Source of the DNA: Streptomyces sp. SID486
GTDB taxonomy: Bacteria > Actinomycetota > Actinomycetes > Streptomycetales > Streptomycetaceae
Reading direction: 5' to 3'
Length of the DNA: 64,000 bases
Assembly: GCF_009865385.1 (NCBI RefSeq)
Contig: NZ_WWJT01000748.1
Coordinates: 62,001 to 126,000, forward strand
Shown one piece after another: positions 25,901-35,603 of this stretch (position 1 is its first letter; every line of letters starts with the position of its first letter). The position numbers and the translations under genes were made by a program. The notes under the pieces were generated by a model, which was given only the letters and a program-made list of their open reading frames with translations, was not told the origin of the DNA and did no database searches.

Positions 25901-28900
25901 GCCGCTGTCCTTGCCTGCCGTGCCTGGGAAACCGTCGGCGGCGGGGATCGTCAGCGTCGAGCCCAGCGGCTGGTACGCCGTGTTGTAGCCGGTGACTGCC
26001 TCGGTGTACGCGCTGCCGGTGGCCCCGCCCACATAGCGCGTCGAGGAGGTCGGGTAGCCCTTGGCCAGGGTGTCGTACACCCGCGAGACCTGCTGTTTGG
26101 CTGGGTCGGGAGTGGCGGACCAGGGGGCCGCGTACTCCGCGGTGATGCGGTTGTTCCAGTCATAGGTGTACGACAGGGCCTGACCGCGCGGGTCGGTGGT
26201 CTGCAGGAGGTTGCCGAGGACGTCGTACTTGTCGAAGGTGGTGGTGCCCGTGTTGGGATCGGTCTGAGAGGTCTTTTCGCCGAGCAGGTCGTACTTGTAC
26301 GACCAGGAGTTGCCGGCACTGTCGCTCACCGAGTCGAGCTGTCCGGCGGGTGTGTATGTGTAGCGGGTGGTGGCGTCGGCGGCCGGGACCGCGCCCGCCG
26401 TGCCTTGCTTCCAGGGCGTGGTGCTGCCGTCGCTCGCGACGACGGCGAGCGTGGAGTCGTTGCGGATCTGCAGGGTGGCGCCCGTGGTCGCCGTCAGGCC
26501 GGTGCTCCACTTGGACGTGCCGGTGGAGGTGTACACGGTGAGGTTGCCGTCGGTGCCGAACTGGGCGTAGGCGCCCGTGTTCCCGCTCGTGCCGCTGGAC
26601 CACAGGGTCTTGCCGCTGGCGATCGCGGTGAGCACCAGGTTTCCGTCGGCCTGCATGGTCAGGCGCACGCTGGCTGAGGTCAGCGAGGTGCCGGACGGGA
26701 TGATGCTGCCGCTCTTGAGGGTGATGGTGGCGCCGGTGTTCTTCACCAGCGACTTCACGGTCTGGCCGAGGGCGTTCGTGAAGCTCGCGGTGGACGAGCC
26801 GCCGGCCGGCGGGGTCGTGTCGGTCTCGTCGGCGCCCGGGTAGGCGGTGCTGGTGCTCCACTGCTTGACGGCCTGGTGCCACAGGGTGCTCGTGGTGGCG
26901 CGGCCCTGGCCGTCGTACGTGGTCGTTGTCTCGGCGGGGATCTCGTTCTCGTTGGCGGCGTAGAGGGTGGTCGATGGAGCGTGGTCCGGCTCCGAGTACG
27001 CGGCGTACGAGGCGCTCGGCCAGCCGTGGGAGTCGTAGAACGTGTCGGAGATGAGCCGGCCGGAGTCGGAGTCGCCCTCGGCGGTGGTCTGGGCCTGGCG
27101 GGGCTGGAGCATCCCGTCGTAGATGCTGACCGTCGTCGAGTATGTGCCGTCCTCGCGCAACGTGCGCGTGGTGACGGAGGACGGGTTGCCGGGATGGGTG
27201 ATCGTGCCGCCCGGGGCCGGGACCGCACCAGGATTCACGGAGTACGCGAACGTCATGTTTGCGCTCTGCGTCCCCTTGTCGCGGCCGGGCAGCCAGACGG
27301 CGGTGCGGCGGCCGAGTGCGTCGTAGGTGATGTCAGTGACGCGGCCGTTGACGTCGACGTTCTCCAGCGGCAGGCCGCGCAGCGGGTCGAGGGTGGAGGT
27401 GACCTTCCACGTCTGATGCTCGATGGAGGTGATCTTCGTGGGGTTGGTGTTGTTGCCCGAACCGGTCCACGCGGGCGTGTAGTCGGTGTGCGTGGCGTTG
27501 CCCGCGGCGTCGAGGGCGTCGGTGACGCGGCCTGCGGTGTCGTAGGAAATACCGCTGGTGGTGCGCCAGTTCTCGGTGCCGTCGGCGGCGAAGCCGGTGG
27601 CGATCTGGGTGCCGGTGATGCGCGGGCGGGTGACGCTGCCGTATGTGCCGAGGTCGGTGACGGAGCCGTCACCGTCGTAGTAGATCTTCTTGTCGGAGAG
27701 CAGGGTGTCGGTGCCGGGCTTGGTGCCGCAGGGGCCGGAGACCGTGGTGATGCGGTCTGGGTAGGCGAGCAGCATGGTGTTGCCGGCCGAGGAGGGTGCG
27801 GTGGCGTAGTCGGTCGTGGCGCACTTCTCCTGCGCTGCCACGGAAACGTCTCCGTGTGCGTCCACCGACTGCACGCGGCCCTGGTCGTCGTAGGCGGTGT
27901 CGTTGCGGGTGTGCCGCCAACTGCCGTCTGTCAGCAGGGAGTAGCCGTGCGTCTGGGTCGACTTGATCCGGCGGGCGGTGAGGTCGGGCAGGGTTGCCTT
28001 GTCCGGCTTCGTCTCGCCGGGGTGGTCGTCCTGGGTCCAGGCCGTCCACGAGGTGCGGTCCGTGTGCGTGGTGGTGGTGAAGTCGAACGGGCCGTTGACC
28101 GTGGAGGCGTTCACCGTGCCACCGGAGGCGGTGTACGTGTCCGACTGTAGTGCCGTGCCCGCGAGCTGGTCTGCGTCGGTGACCGTCTCGACGGTCTTGC
28201 CGCCGACGGTGGCGTCCAGGCTGACCGAGCGGCGGCTGCCGTCGGCTTTGTAGTCGCCGTCCATGCCCTGGAGGTAGGTGGTCGTCTGCTGGGTGACCGG
28301 CTCGGGCGCCTTGCCGGTGCGCACGGTGACGTGGCGGAAACCGCGGAACTGGTCCCAGGTGCGGTACTGGTCGTCGGTCAGGTCGGAGTCGTCGCGATGC
28401 CAGGCCGCGCCCGTGTAGGCGTAGCTGAAGACATGTGCTTCGGAGCCGGCCGGGATCTTGGAGGCGTCGGGGTTGTACTGCGCAGCGACCGTGAGGTCGG
28501 CGACGGTGACGCTGTGAACCGTCGTCTTGTTGAACCAGTCGGCGATCGGCTTGGTGGCGCCGGGTACCGTCCAGTACACGGGATAGCAGGAGTTGGTGTT
28601 GGCGTCGGCCGACTTGATGTTGAGCGACTTGCCCGCGCACGGAGCCTGGTTGTATTCGACGGTGATCGACTCACCGGTCTCCGTCTGTACGTTGGAGATG
28701 CGCGGCCGGTACAGCGGCGGCGCGGAAGGTGAGTCCTCGTCCACCCGGTTGTCGATCTCGGTGCCGGTGAAGGAGACCTGGTTGAGGGCTATGTCGTCGC
28801 TGCCACCCGCGTAGGTGTCCTTGCCGGTGTGGCGGATGGACTGGAGCCACATCACGGCCTGGAGCGAACCGGCGTCCTTGGGGTCGACGGTGGTGCCGGT

Positions 28901-30820
28901 GACCGGGTCGACCGTTCCGCCCGCGTCGGAGTACACCTGCCCGAGGGCGTAGGAGTCGACCGGGACCAGCTTGTCGGTGTCACCGTCCTTGACATGCACC
29001 TTGGTCGTGATGGTGTCCAGCCGGGTGGTGGACCAGAACGTCGGTGCCGAGGTGACGCAAACGTCCGTGGGCACCTTTGTGGCGTCGTCCGGCAGCTTGG
29101 TCTTGTCGGTCGAGTCACAGTGCAGGTCCCAGGGCACGTCCGGCCAGTGCGGTGCCGTGTTGTCGTCGAGGTTCCCGGCCGAGCAGTCGGTGAACGAGGA
29201 CGTCGTCTGGCAGCGCTGCTTGGACGCGAAGGCCACCTGTGCGGACGGGGTACGTCCGGCCTGCTCGTCGTCGAGGGTGTAGCCGTACGAGATCGAGGTG
29301 AGCGTGCCGCCGCGGGTGTACGAGGTGAGGGTGCCCGTGTCGTCCTTGTCGTCGGTCACGGCCGCCGAACCGCCGCCGAGGTTGTAGTAGCCAGTCTCGC
29401 TCGCGTAGTCGAAGCGCTGTACGAAGCCACTCGGTGAGACGACGAAGTCCAGGTTCCAGCGCCAGCCCTCGGGCTTGTCACAGCGGGACTTCTTGCCGTC
29501 GGCGTCGCTGTGGCACGGGTCGGAGGAGCGCGGGTGCAGCACCGGAAGGCCCCAGGCTGCGTGCGTGGAGTCGTCGCCGGAGTCGGACGAGGCCGCTCCC
29601 TTGGTGCCGGGGCCGGTTGGTGAGTGGTCGGCGCCGAAGTAGGCGGCGGTGCCGTCGGTGGTCAGCACCCGGAAGTAGGTGCCGTCGTGCAGGCCGTTGG
29701 CGGCTCCGGACAGCTCCTGTACGACGGTGCCGTCGTCGCCCTGGAGCCGGTACTCCCGGATCTCGCCCGGCGCTTTGGAGGACGCGGTCGGGACCAGTAG
29801 TCCGGAGTGCGAGCCGAAGGACACGGTCGCGTTGGCGCCGCCCCAGCACTGGTCGCCCGAGCCCTTGACGATCTTCTTGCCGTCGGAGTCGAGGAGCGAG
29901 CCGCAGGAGCGGTACTGCCGCTGCACGAAGCCCGGCTGGTAGCTCCAGCCGTCACCGATCCATGAGGCCTGCGAGTTGCGGGCCGATGTCTCGCCGTCCA
30001 CGGACTGGGAGTCGTACGACAGCGCCACCGAGGGGCCGGTGTCCCCGACGCCCGCCGGCATGTGGATGGGGTACGAGTACGTGTAGGCGCCTGTGCCTGT
30101 GGCCTGCCAAGTCCCCTCCGGGGTCAGCGAGGTGGCGGCGTAGTCGCCCTGCGAGCCCCGGCTCCCGGAAGTGACGGCGATCGCGGAGTCCGCGGTGGCC
30201 GTGGCAGTGAGCTGGTTGGCAGTGGCGCGGTTGACGGTCTTCAAGGGTGTGCGCGTACGGCAGTCGGCACGCTCGGGCGTCGTCAGAGCGCAGGCGGGGA
30301 GGCGGGTGAGGGTGAGACGGGACCCGTAGCCGCCGCCATAGGCCTTGGCGACGGAGGAGTAGTCGATGACCACGCTGACCTTGGCGGCTGGGGACTTGGC
30401 ACCGCCCAGCCCGATCAGGAGGCCAGTGTCGGCTCCGGCCTGTAACGCCTTGGTGTGGGTGGCGAGTTGGACTCGGATCTGCTGCGGTTTTGCTCTGCCG
30501 GACGACGCCACCCACACCGGCAGAGCGCCCGCCCTGGCCGGTTTGCCCTTGAGGGAGACCGTATGGGCACCGGCGTGTGGCCAGGCGGGTTTCGCCGCCG
30601 TGTAGCGGTGCAGCGGTCGGTAGCCGTGGGGGCGCAGGGTCTTCGGGCGGCTCAGGTCGTGATCGCCCACTGCGGGGGTCTCCGGCAGCGGCTTGGGCCT
30701 CCAGATCTCGCCGTGGAAGACGTATGGCCCGACACCCGTCTGCGCGACGGCACCGGTCACCAGCAGCGTCATCGCCGCAACCAGGGCGGAGACGAGCGTC
30801 AGCATTCTTCGCACAGCCAC
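22982..30820 (-). CDS. Giant secreted RHS-repeat polymorphic toxin with ricin- and bulb-lectin-like inserts and C-terminal deaminase-like domain
   Basis: About 2,612 residues from GTG 30818-30820, chosen because GGGGGT lies nine bases upstream (an earlier GTG at 30844 has none). A signal peptide (residues 1-28, VSALVAAMTLLVTGAVAQ) is followed by an SpvB-like start (GPSVALSYDSQSVDGET), many YD/RHS repeats, a bulb-lectin-like block with LTMQADGNLVL at about 1365-1460, a ricin-B-like block (about 1920-2055, KLCVEETGSG, CLDTAGN and QKW repeats) and the RHS core end (GRFLTADPLFEAG, near 2230-2250). The last 150 residues hold CAEGNVINALGG (Cys2548, Glu2550) and PICRIC (Cys2585, Cys2588), the zinc and catalytic pattern of the deaminase superfamily. 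It likely delivers a nucleic acid deaminase to competitors. Confidence 0.85.
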   Translation of the reverse strand: MAVRRMLTLVSALVAAMTLLVTGAVAQTGVGPYVFHGEIWRPKPLPETPAVGDHDLSRPKTLRPHGYRPLHRYTAAKPAWPHAGAHTVSLKGKPARAGALPVWVASSGRAKPQQIRVQLATHTKALQAGADTGLLIGLGGAKSPAAKVSVVIDYSSVAKAYGGGYGSRLTLTRLPACALTTPERADCRTRTPLKTVNRATANQLTATATADSAIAVTSGSRGSQGDYAATSLTPEGTWQATGTGAYTYSYPIHMPAGVGDTGPSVALSYDSQSVDGETSARNSQASWIGDGWSYQPGFVQRQYRSCGSLLDSDGKKIVKGSGDQCWGGANATVSFGSHSGLLVPTASSKAPGEIREYRLQGDDGTVVQELSGAANGLHDGTYFRVLTTDGTAAYFGADHSPTGPGTKGAASSDSGDDSTHAAWGLPVLHPRSSDPCHSDADGKKSRCDKPEGWRWNLDFVVSPSGFVQRFDYASETGYYNLGGGSAAVTDDKDDTGTLTSYTRGGTLTSISYGYTLDDEQAGRTPSAQVAFASKQRCQTTSSFTDCSAGNLDDNTAPHWPDVPWDLHCDSTDKTKLPDDATKVPTDVCVTSAPTFWSTTRLDTITTKVHVKDGDTDKLVPVDSYALGQVYSDAGGTVDPVTGTTVDPKDAGSLQAVMWLQSIRHTGKDTYAGGSDDIALNQVSFTGTEIDNRVDEDSPSAPPLYRPRISNVQTETGESITVEYNQAPCAGKSLNIKSADANTNSCYPVYWTVPGATKPIADWFNKTTVHSVTVADLTVAAQYNPDASKIPAGSEAHVFSYAYTGAAWHRDDSDLTDDQYRTWDQFRGFRHVTVRTGKAPEPVTQQTTTYLQGMDGDYKADGSRRSVSLDATVGGKTVETVTDADQLAGTALQSDTYTASGGTVNASTVNGPFDFTTTTHTDRTSWTAWTQDDHPGETKPDKATLPDLTARRIKSTQTHGYSLLTDGSWRHTRNDTAYDDQGRVQSVDAHGDVSVAAQEKCATTDYATAPSSAGNTMLLAYPDRITTVSGPCGTKPGTDTLLSDKKIYYDGDGSVTDLGTYGSVTRPRITGTQIATGFAADGTENWRTTSGISYDTAGRVTDALDAAGNATHTDYTPAWTGSGNNTNPTKITSIEHQTWKVTSTLDPLRGLPLENVDVNGRVTDITYDALGRRTAVWLPGRDKGTQSANMTFAYSVNPGAVPAPGGTITHPGNPSSVTTRTLREDGTYSTTVSIYDGMLQPRQAQTTAEGDSDSGRLISDTFYDSHGWPSASYAAYSEPDHAPSTTLYAANENEIPAETTTTYDGQGRATTSTLWHQAVKQWSTSTAYPGADETDTTPPAGGSSTASFTNALGQTVKSLVKNTGATITLKSGSIIPSGTSLTSASVRLTMQADGNLVLTAIASGKTLWSSGTSGNTGAYAQFGTDGNLTVYTSTGTSKWSTGLTATTGATLQIRNDSTLAVVASDGSTTPWKQGTAGAVPAADATTRYTYTPAGQLDSVSDSAGNSWSYKYDLLGEKTSQTDPNTGTTTFDKYDVLGNLLQTTDPRGQALSYTYDWNNRITAEYAAPWSATPDPAKQQVSRVYDTLAKGYPTSSTRYVGGATGSAYTEAVTGYNTAYQPLGSTLTIPAADGFPGTAGKDSGTVTYTLSSTYTPNTGLLATTQYQADGGLPSERIGFGYTLQGALDGFGGYINAANTPSYLDGTVHDPFGRVLQANYGPVGKELATFAQYDATTGRTTQTSSMAQTSTTAMDVANYRYNPAGELTATDDLQNNTTHDTQCFAYDSFQRLTAAWTDTAGITDTGTAPVGAVGGCTTASVQTSAAPVKTKTVGGPAPYWQTYTYDLLGDRTGMVDHDPTGNAAADTTQATSYPGADATTAVAHPDQAGATTTSNPGTGTATQTPSYTDTAGKNAGNTVSRATKTTGPLATGFTLSGGGKLCVEETGSGAKVEVNACSSSATAQKWAIGTDGTVKAGGFCLDTAGNATASGTGLVADTCSSDATQKWRVTSTGTLVNADKSTLCLTDPSASVTKGTQLTLATCGAKGQTWSTITAGALPAGQTQTFTYDAEGRTATVSTPSGTTSRTSKYLYDADGNLLEQTAAVGGTDKTRILYLFGGAEQVTLDVAAKTCTALRYYSGPDGTRVTRSSSGEVTYQVSTSQGTATTSVAADDLAVTRRYYDPYGNPRGAKPSTWVSADENHGFLGKPTDSVTGLDLLGARNYDPVLGRFLTADPLFEAGDPNQMGGYTYAGDNPATGSDPTGTIRVNPDGTQCSGGWSKCGPGDVSSGDSGGSGNTSTNTSSGNTGGSPTPSPSPGAPPTPGPYPPGPHNLVNDIAFSIVRTVFDLANCEFWLSGSGPEHDASCESAGAVVSGGGLEGGAAGVAERGAVRDVAGAAEGMAEGDAAAVAGAGAKAVDEAASDAADLTALKRANAQARAEEAEAGAAKPSAPQTGASGTKLTARDSRAPVRKGEPGSKASSAAVVHKSRLPRGTHIEHGLAGARNMRDRVAQRTLFPDGDGVVASAALAKKTWTAGYNAETGEIAVASSGCGYCAEGNVINALGGDANPVMLTRALFWDRGEEIWDEMPICRICQTYLTPEDVEPGAWYMHPGEWDNR

Positions 30821-31122
30821 GTGAGAAGTACCCCCGTATGACACGGACTTGACGGCCCGTTGACTGAAAGGTCACGTGGTCGGCGTGATCCAGTAGGGGA
30901 GGTTAAGAACGGCATTGACTGGACTTCAAGACTCTTTGCCAAGGCCATGACAATCTTGTGATCGCCTTTGGCATTTCCTGTGTACGTTTTGTGTTCGGGG
31001 GAGCGAACATCACCGCCACATGCCGTCGCCAACGACCTGACCCGTCGTGCGGTGAGGCGCTCACGGGCGCGGATGGTCGCAGATCTCGCGTCTGCCCTGT
31101 CCGTTGCGCGAAGGAGTTGTCC
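30821..31122. promoter_or_regulatory. Divergent promoter region of the RHS toxin and the LamG protein
   Basis: This 302-bp gap lies between the two divergent secreted-protein genes and includes the most AT-containing sequence of the area (around 30895-30985, with CAATCTTGTGATCG and TTTGTGTTCG). Both genes are presumably transcribed from it, but no consensus box stands out enough to place a start. The plus-strand gene has AAGGAG at 31111-31116. Confidence 0.4.
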
Positions 31123-34100
31123 GTGCTGCCGTCATCCATCACCCGCAGACCGGCGCTGTTATCCGCGCTCGCCGCGCTGCTGCTGACCGCACTCACCGTG
31201 CCGGCCGGCGCGGTCGCGGCCGACGAACCCGCCGACGTCGCAGACCCGTTGCTCGCCGCCCAGGCGAAGGCTGTCGCCGACGGTATCTCCGTACCGGTCG
31301 ACGCTCTGACCAGCGGAACCGACACCGTGACCGCCGAGGCGGACGGTTCCTTCACAACGACCTCGTCGGTGCTGCCGGTGCGGGTGCGGCAAGGCGGCGA
31401 CTGGGTGCCGGTGGACGCCACGCTCGTCGTCGGCGCGGACGGCGCCTACTCCCCCAGGGCGACGCCCAGCGGGGTACGCCTGTCCGGCGGCGGCAGTGGC
31501 CCGCTGGCCACGCTCACCGACCCGGCCGGGCACCGCATGAGCCTGACCATGCCGTTCGCGCTGCCCGCACCGCAGGTCAGCGGCGACACGGCGCTGTACG
31601 CGTCCGTGCTGCCCGGCGTCGACCTGTCGGTGACGGTGACCGACCAGGGCGGGTTCAGCGACGTGCTGATCATCCATGACGCGAAGGCCGCGGCCGATCC
31701 ACGAGTCCGCAGGCTTGCGGTGGCCACCGACACCGACGGGCTGGGCCTGGCGGCCACTACGGCCGGCGGTATGACGGCGACCGCGCCCGACGGCTCGGTG
31801 TCGTACACAAGCCCGCCGCCGTTGATGTGGGACTCCAGTACGACGGGCACCACAGACAGGGGGGCGGCCATCAAACCGGCGTCCTTCACCCGAGGGGCCG
31901 ACAGCGACCCGGCACCCGCCAGTGAATCCTCCTCCGCGGCCGGCCCCGGCCCCGGCGCCCAGGTCGGCCAGGTGCCGATGACGACCACCCCCGACGCCCT
32001 CACCCTGGCCCCGGACACCTCCGTGCTCGACGGCCCGGACACGCACTACCCCGTCTACATCGACCCCTTCGAAAACCCAGTGACCAGCAAGTCCGGCGCC
32101 TTCGACGAGGTGTACTCCAGCCCGGCCTGCTCCGACGCACCGCAGTACAACAAGCCCCAGACCAACGGCGAGGGCGTCGGCTACCAGCAGTGGGGCGGCG
32201 CCTGCGGGATCGGCCTGGAGAGGTCGTACTACGCGGTCAACACGGCCGGGCTCGACCCGTCCATGACCGTCATCAAGGCCGAGGTGAAGGTCAGCACCAC
32301 CTATGCTGCCAGCGTCGACTGCTCCCACGACCAGCCGATCACCCTGCACACCACCGGCACCATCAACGAGAACACGGACTGGAAGCACCAGCCCGATACC
32401 CTCGATGACAACGGCTACCCGGCGGTGAAGACCACCGTCCCGAGCGGGGCCAACGGCAACAGCAACTGCTCCAACAGCACCGCCTCCTTCCGCGTCGACG
32501 ACCAGATCCAGAAGATCGCCGACGGCAACAAGGGCACTTGGACCATCGGCCTGTTCGGCAACGAGTCGAAATCCAGCTCCAACCTCGACTACCTGCGTAT
32601 GTCGCAGGTCCTCACGCTGACCACGAACTTCGACATCCCGCCGGCCGTCCCCACCAAGCTGCACACCACGCCCAAGCCGCTCGGCGCGGACGGCGACTGC
32701 GTGAGTGGCAGCACGGCGATCGGCTGGATCGGAGCGACGACCTACAGCAACGCGGGCAGCAATATCCAACTGCACGCCACCGTCACCACCCACATCTCCG
32801 GCGAGCACGCCGAGGCGCACTATCACGTCTGGGACCGCACCGACCTTGATGCCGACGGCAACGCGGCGGACAAGGGCACCCCGGACAGCGGCATGGTGGC
32901 CTCCGGTCAGGACGCCGACGCGCCGATCGGCTTCACGCTCAAGGACGGCCACGAGTACGTCTGGGACGTCTACGCCCAGGACAACTCCTCCATCAAACTG
33001 AAGTCCGCGGTCACCAACCACTGCTGGTTCGGCACCGACTTCACCCCGCCACAGACCCCGACGGTCGCCGACAACCCGCACTTCCCGCCGGTCGGCAGCG
33101 GCACTGGTGACACCTACGCCGGCAGCGGCGTCACCGCGAACTTCCTTGTCTCCGCTGCCGACAACACCCCGGCCGACACCTGCGACCCGGCGGGCTGCAA
33201 GTCCAGCGGTATCGACCATTTCCTCTGGCAGCTCGACAGCCAGCCCACCGCCACCACGGGGCGCACCACCAAAGTGACGTCCACCAGCGGCGCCACCGCC
33301 TCCGGCACCGTCACGATCCCCGTCACCGACTGGGGCGTGCACACCCTCTACGTCGCCGCGGTCGACCGAGCCGGCAACCTCTCGCAGAATCCGGACAGCT
33401 ACACCTTCACCGCACCCTGGAACCCGAAAACCAAGATTGCTCCCGGTGACGTGACCGGCGACGGCAGCCCCGACCTGCTCGCCACCACCAGCACCGGCGA
33501 CCTGGAACTCGTCCCCGGCGACCGCGACCCCGCCCAGGCCCCCCTACCGGCGCAGGACGGCCCGGTCGACGGCACCCCGCCCGCGATCACCGGCCCCGTC
33601 ATCGTCTCGACCGCGAAGGGCGCGCCCACTGGAACCTGGAAGGACTACCTGATCGCCCACCGCGGCAACCTGCATGGCGACACCCACGACGACCTGTTCG
33701 CGTACAACACCAAGACCCAGCAGCTGTACGTGGTGAAGAACGACCTCGACCCGAAGGACGACGGCGCCTTCCCGCACACGCCCTACTCAACGTTCCCCGG
33801 CTTCGTCGGCCGCCGATACGACGTCGTCACCAAGGACACCTGCGAGGCCACCGACACCGTCCCCGCCGCCCGCTGCGCCGACGCCGGCTACGACCCTGCG
33901 AAGCCCTGGAGCATCTCCCAGCTGGTCGCCGACGGAGACGTGTACGGCAACGCCGACCACCCCGCCGTGCTCACGGTGGAGAACAACAAGCTCTGGCTGT
34001 ACCAGTCGTACAGCGTCAACCACCTGGGCCACCCGCTACTGCTGGGCGACGGCGACTGGTCAGGCCTGACCCTGATCGCTCCCGGCCGAGTCGGCGGCAC

Positions 34101-35547
34101 CTTCTCGGTCGACGACGACGGAAACGGCAAGGTAACCGGCGGCACACCCACGCTGTGGGCCCGCGACGACTCCTCGGGCACCGTCTACACCTTCCCGATC
34201 GACGTCGACAGCGGCACCCAACTGCCCAAGCTCCTGCACGCTCCGGTCCGCACCGCGCTCATCTCCGCGGTGAAGACGTCCTCCGGCGGCACGATCTGCC
34301 TGGACGACGCGAACGCCCACACCACCGACCACACCAAGATCCAGATCTACACCTGCAACGGCAGCGCGGCCCAGCAGTGGGTCCTGCACGACGACGGCTC
34401 CCTGCGCGTGCTGGGCAAGTGCCTCGATGCCACCGACGGCGACACGGACAACGGCACCCTGCTCCAGCTCTACAAGTGCAATGGCACCGGCTCCCAGAAG
34501 TGGACGACAGGCACCTCCGGCAGCCTGGTCAACCCACAGTCCGGGAAGTGCCTCGACGACCCGGGCGCCAGCACGACGAACGGCACCCAGGTCCGCCTCT
34601 ACACCTGCAACAACTCAGCCGCCCAAAAGTGGACGAGCAGCGCCACCGCGGACTGGAGCGCGCACCCCGCCACTGCCCTGTCCGTGGTGCTGCGCAAACA
34701 CGACTACCCGACGGTCGCCTCGCCGGGCGATGTCAACAGCACCACAAGCGGCCCAGACGGCAAACCCGATCTGTACGCCACTGACACCGCCGGCCAGCTG
34801 ATGGAGTATCCGGGCGCCGCTCCCACCGGTACGACCGCCACCTTCGCCGCCCCCGTGTCCCTTGGCACCGTCGCCGACACCGCCGCACACCGCTGGAATC
34901 TGGACGACGCCAGCGGCGCCACGGCGGCCGACTCCACCGGCAACGCCCCTGCCACCCTGGCCGGCGGAGCCTCCTGGACCACCGACACCGACCGCGGCCC
35001 GGCCCTGAACCTGAACGGCAGCAGCGCCTACGCTGCCACGACGGGCCCCGGCGTCGATACCAGCGGTAGCTTCACCGTCTCGGCCTGGGTGTGGCTCAGC
35101 TCCCTGTCGGGCGCCAACTCAACCTTCGTGTCCCAATCGGACACCCCGTCCGTCGGCACGGCCAACGGCCTCCAGCTCTACTACTCCTCCAAAGCCCAGG
35201 TCTGGGCCTTCGGCCGCCACAACGACGACACCACCAGCACCGCCTTCACCGCTGCCTACGGCGCCAAGGCCGTGGCGGGCAAGTGGACCCACCTCGTCGG
35301 GGTCTACGACGCCGACGCCGACCAACTGCTCCTCTACGTGAACGGTCACCTGTCCGCCACCAAGGCCTACACCGGTACGACCTGGAACGCGTCCGGCCCC
35401 GTGCAATTCGGCCGCCGCCTCTCTCAGGGTACGTACGGCGAATACGCCAACGGACGCCTCAGCGACGTCCGCCTGTACGCCACACCCCTACCCCCCGCAG
35501 ACGCGGCAGCGCCCGGCGGCACCATCACCCTCACCCAGCTCGGCTGA
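31123..35547 (+). CDS. Secreted LamG/ricin-domain protein, divergent partner of the RHS toxin
   Basis: A 1,474-residue protein starting at GTG 31123 with AAGGAG six bases upstream; the longer in-frame ATT-side extension is not needed. Residues 1-33 are a signal peptide (ALLSALAALLLTALTVPAGAVA). The middle is rich in beta-sandwich sequence, with GDVTGDGSPDLLATT (FG-GAP/VCBS-like, about 775) and similar GDVNSTTSGPDGKPDLYA later. A ricin B-type lectin spans about 1044-1176 (TICLDDANAHT, KCLDATDGD, KCLDDPGAS, each with QKW/QQW) and a LamG jellyroll about 1252-1459 (FTVSAWVWL, GKWTHLVGVYDA, VQFGRRL). Proteins of this layout are commonly next to Streptomyces RHS genes; carbohydrate binding or cell-wall attachment is the likely role, perhaps helping toxin export or targeting. 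Confidence 0.8.
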   Translation: MLPSSITRRPALLSALAALLLTALTVPAGAVAADEPADVADPLLAAQAKAVADGISVPVDALTSGTDTVTAEADGSFTTTSSVLPVRVRQGGDWVPVDATLVVGADGAYSPRATPSGVRLSGGGSGPLATLTDPAGHRMSLTMPFALPAPQVSGDTALYASVLPGVDLSVTVTDQGGFSDVLIIHDAKAAADPRVRRLAVATDTDGLGLAATTAGGMTATAPDGSVSYTSPPPLMWDSSTTGTTDRGAAIKPASFTRGADSDPAPASESSSAAGPGPGAQVGQVPMTTTPDALTLAPDTSVLDGPDTHYPVYIDPFENPVTSKSGAFDEVYSSPACSDAPQYNKPQTNGEGVGYQQWGGACGIGLERSYYAVNTAGLDPSMTVIKAEVKVSTTYAASVDCSHDQPITLHTTGTINENTDWKHQPDTLDDNGYPAVKTTVPSGANGNSNCSNSTASFRVDDQIQKIADGNKGTWTIGLFGNESKSSSNLDYLRMSQVLTLTTNFDIPPAVPTKLHTTPKPLGADGDCVSGSTAIGWIGATTYSNAGSNIQLHATVTTHISGEHAEAHYHVWDRTDLDADGNAADKGTPDSGMVASGQDADAPIGFTLKDGHEYVWDVYAQDNSSIKLKSAVTNHCWFGTDFTPPQTPTVADNPHFPPVGSGTGDTYAGSGVTANFLVSAADNTPADTCDPAGCKSSGIDHFLWQLDSQPTATTGRTTKVTSTSGATASGTVTIPVTDWGVHTLYVAAVDRAGNLSQNPDSYTFTAPWNPKTKIAPGDVTGDGSPDLLATTSTGDLELVPGDRDPAQAPLPAQDGPVDGTPPAITGPVIVSTAKGAPTGTWKDYLIAHRGNLHGDTHDDLFAYNTKTQQLYVVKNDLDPKDDGAFPHTPYSTFPGFVGRRYDVVTKDTCEATDTVPAARCADAGYDPAKPWSISQLVADGDVYGNADHPAVLTVENNKLWLYQSYSVNHLGHPLLLGDGDWSGLTLIAPGRVGGTFSVDDDGNGKVTGGTPTLWARDDSSGTVYTFPIDVDSGTQLPKLLHAPVRTALISAVKTSSGGTICLDDANAHTTDHTKIQIYTCNGSAAQQWVLHDDGSLRVLGKCLDATDGDTDNGTLLQLYKCNGTGSQKWTTGTSGSLVNPQSGKCLDDPGASTTNGTQVRLYTCNNSAAQKWTSSATADWSAHPATALSVVLRKHDYPTVASPGDVNSTTSGPDGKPDLYATDTAGQLMEYPGAAPTGTTATFAAPVSLGTVADTAAHRWNLDDASGATAADSTGNAPATLAGGASWTTDTDRGPALNLNGSSAYAATTGPGVDTSGSFTVSAWVWLSSLSGANSTFVSQSDTPSVGTANGLQLYYSSKAQVWAFGRHNDDTTSTAFTAAYGAKAVAGKWTHLVGVYDADADQLLLYVNGHLSATKAYTGTTWNASGPVQFGRRLSQGTYGEYANGRLSDVRLYATPLPPADAAAPGGTITLTQLG

Positions 35548-35603
35548 GAGAACTACCAGGTAGAGACCGTTTCCTTTGGTGTTCGTGGGTCGTTGAAAGG
35601 TCC

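Noticed and set aside
24725..26677. Long plus-strand open frame (650 codons) opposite the RHS gene
   Set aside because: It is an antisense shadow of the RHS repeats caused by high G/C at third positions; composition is Arg/Gly/Val-rich without any family pattern.
31159..33342. Long minus-strand open frame (727 codons) opposite the LamG gene
   Set aside because: Shadow of a real secreted-protein gene with signal peptide and Shine-Dalgarno on the other strand.
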